A stretch of 15,273 nucleotides of DNA from NCBI GenBank assembly GCA_947461805.1, contig CANHMJ010000022.1:1-15273 (forward strand), written 5' to 3'. The DNA is from Burkholderiaceae bacterium (GTDB lineage Bacteria > Pseudomonadota > Gammaproteobacteria > Burkholderiales > Burkholderiaceae). Under the pieces are notes generated by a model. The model did no database searches. It saw nothing but the letters and a program-made list of their open reading frames with translations, and had not been told where the DNA came from. Shown here one piece after another: positions 13,808 through 15,273 of this stretch. How positions within the stretch are numbered: position 1 is the first letter of the stretch; the number at the start of each line of letters is the position of its first letter. Position numbers and translations under genes: made by a program.

Positions 13808-15273
13808 ATGCCTTTGCCCCCAAGCCCAACCCAAATTGCTGATCAGGTTAAATTGGACCGCAAGGAGACGCCGGATTTAAAGAAACGGCCCGCACCGATG
13901 AAGGTGGTCGAGGTCGATAGCCTAATCAATGAAATTACCGCCATCCCGAGCGAGACTGCCGGGTGGGCTGAAGAGGTTCCGGCAGATTTATCTGCGGCAG
14001 AGGTGGCGCTCGAGCGCATCAAGGCCGATCACCGCTCCAGGCAAGGCGATAAAAAGGCATTGCTTGAGCCCAAGGCAAAACGCATTGCTCGTACCGGCCC
14101 ACCTTCACTCTTTGTGCTTGATACCAATGTATTAATGCATGATCCAGCGTCGCTCTTCCGCTTTGCAGAGCACGATCTGTATTTGCCGATGACGACCTTA
14201 GAGGAACTCGACAATCACAAAAAGGGCATGAGTGAAGTTGCGCGTAATGCCCGTACCGTGAGTCGCTCATTGGACCAATTGATTGCCGGTACCAGCGGTA
14301 CTTTAGATGACGGCATTCCCTTAAATAAATTGGGTCACCAGGATGTTTCTGGAAGGCTGTATTTTCAAACTCACCTCACTACCGCTACCCTTCCCGAAGG
14401 ACTACCTGAGGGTAAAGGCGACAACCTCATCTTGGCGGTTGTGAGTGAGCTGCAACAAAAGCATCCGGACAAAGAAGTGGTGTTGGTATCAAAAGACATC
14501 AATATGCGCATCAAGGCCAGAGCGTTAGGCCTGCCTGCCGAAGATTACTTTAACGACCAGGTCTTAGAAGACCGCGATTTGATGTATTCCGGGGTTATGA
14601 CATTGCCTGCTGATTTTTGGCCCAAGCACGGCAAATCCATGGAGAGCTGGGCCGACAGTAAAAGCGGTACGATGTTCTATCGGGTATCCGGCCCCCTTGT
14701 GCCCAGCATGCTTGTTAACCAGTTTGTTTATCAAGAAAATCCCGATGGCTCGACACCGTTCTATGCCCAAGTTCGGGAAATCAATGGCAAATCAGCTCTT
14801 CTGCAAACCCTACGTGATTTTTCGCATCAAAAAAATAATGTATGGAGTGTCACTGCCAGGAATCGTGAACAGAACTTTGCAATGAATCTACTAATGAACC
14901 CAGAGGTTGATTTTGTTACCTTATTGGGCCAGGCGGGTACCGGCAAAACCCTCTTGGCATTGGCAGCGGGTCTTGAGCAGGTCCTCGACAGCAAGCGTTA
15001 TAACGAAATTATTATTACGCGTGCAACCGTGCCAGTGGGTGAAGATATTGGCTTTTTGCCCGGCACCGAAGAAGAAAAAATGCAGCCATGGATGGGTGCG
15101 TTTGATGACAATCTTGAGGTACTGCAGCGCAATGAAGATGGCGCAGGTGAATGGGGGCGCGCTGCCACTCAAGAATTGATTCGGTCACGTATCAAAGTCA
15201 AAAGCATGAACTTCATGCGTGGCAGAACCTTTGTCAGTAAATTTGTGATTATTGATGAAGCGCAGAACTTAAC
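13808..15273 (+). CDS. PIN-PhoH family ATPase/ribonuclease-like protein, partial at the right edge
   Basis: An open frame of 488 complete codons without a stop; it continues beyond the window. After an N-terminal segment of about 100 charged, low-similarity residues comes a PIN nuclease domain: FVLDTNVLMHDP (D105), LEELDNHKKG (E132, E133, D135), GDNLILAVV (D205) and VLVSKDINMR (D230) supply the acidic metal site. A linking region follows, then the PhoH P-loop ATPase: Walker A GQAGTGKT (residues 374-381, K380) and Walker B FVIIDEAQN (D483, E484) at the very edge. This is the PhoH2/YlaK type architecture, in which related mycobacterial proteins are reported as RNA helicase/RNases. The cellular role here is unproven. 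It has its own leader and good Shine-Dalgarno. Confidence 0.93.
   Translation, partial: MPLPPSPTQIADQVKLDRKETPDLKKRPAPMKVVEVDSLINEITAIPSETAGWAEEVPADLSAAEVALERIKADHRSRQGDKKALLEPKAKRIARTGPPSLFVLDTNVLMHDPASLFRFAEHDLYLPMTTLEELDNHKKGMSEVARNARTVSRSLDQLIAGTSGTLDDGIPLNKLGHQDVSGRLYFQTHLTTATLPEGLPEGKGDNLILAVVSELQQKHPDKEVVLVSKDINMRIKARALGLPAEDYFNDQVLEDRDLMYSGVMTLPADFWPKHGKSMESWADSKSGTMFYRVSGPLVPSMLVNQFVYQENPDGSTPFYAQVREINGKSALLQTLRDFSHQKNNVWSVTARNREQNFAMNLLMNPEVDFVTLLGQAGTGKTLLALAAGLEQVLDSKRYNEIIITRATVPVGEDIGFLPGTEEEKMQPWMGAFDDNLEVLQRNEDGAGEWGRAATQELIRSRIKVKSMNFMRGRTFVSKFVIIDEAQNL

Noticed and set aside
1..15273. Mobile element, phage, CRISPR or defence island
   Set aside because: No transposase, integrase, terminal inverted repeats, spaced direct repeats or known defence proteins were seen; all genes are housekeeping or envelope families in tight operons.

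Overview
The window looks like chromosomal DNA of a betaproteobacterium in the Burkholderiaceae, probably close to Polynucleobacter or its freshwater relatives. This rests on recalled family resemblance and on gene order (alaA-hom-thrC-moeA-moaD-moaE facing away from an aminoarabinose cluster that ends in bcp and a PIN-PhoH gene). Base composition looks close to half GC by eye. No database search was possible, so the genus is an inference. Coding density is very high: no gene-free stretch exceeds 300 bases, and the longest gap (274 bases) lies between bcp and phoH. I saw no transposon, integrase, tRNA, rRNA or CRISPR array.

Left part (1-5701, minus strand): one tight operon read leftwards from about 5700. 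It encodes an alanine-type aminotransferase (alaA), homoserine dehydrogenase (hom), threonine synthase (thrC), molybdopterin molybdotransferase (moeA), the molybdopterin synthase small subunit (moaD) and the start of the large subunit (moaE, cut by the window edge). It couples aspartate-family amino-acid synthesis to molybdenum cofactor assembly.

Middle (5702-5803): a short divergent promoter region with a perfect TATAAT on the plus strand that overlaps a TATAAC on the minus strand. Both flanking genes begin with GTG.

Centre (5804-13533, plus strand): a likely single transcription unit. It starts with a small Mth938-like protein of unknown role, then carries the lipid A aminoarabinose (L-Ara4N) set: arnT, arnB, arnC, a stand-alone ArnA formyltransferase, a stand-alone ArnA decarboxylase and arnD. 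It ends with a Bcp/PrxQ peroxiredoxin and a strong intrinsic terminator. The enzymes convert UDP-glucuronate to UDP-L-Ara4N, move it as a formylated form to undecaprenyl phosphate, deformylate it and attach it to lipid A. In enterobacteria this lowers the negative charge of the outer membrane and protects against cationic peptides. The undecaprenyl-P-Ara4N flippase genes arnE/arnF and ugd are not present here.

Right part (13599-15273): a 200-base leader with several potential hairpins, the last being a terminator-like stem with a T6 tract directly before the ribosome binding site of phoH. A long PIN-PhoH ATPase gene follows and runs off the right edge. That structured, apparently attenuated leader is the least explained element in the window. 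The coding genes all belong to known families, and I found no convincing undescribed protein system.
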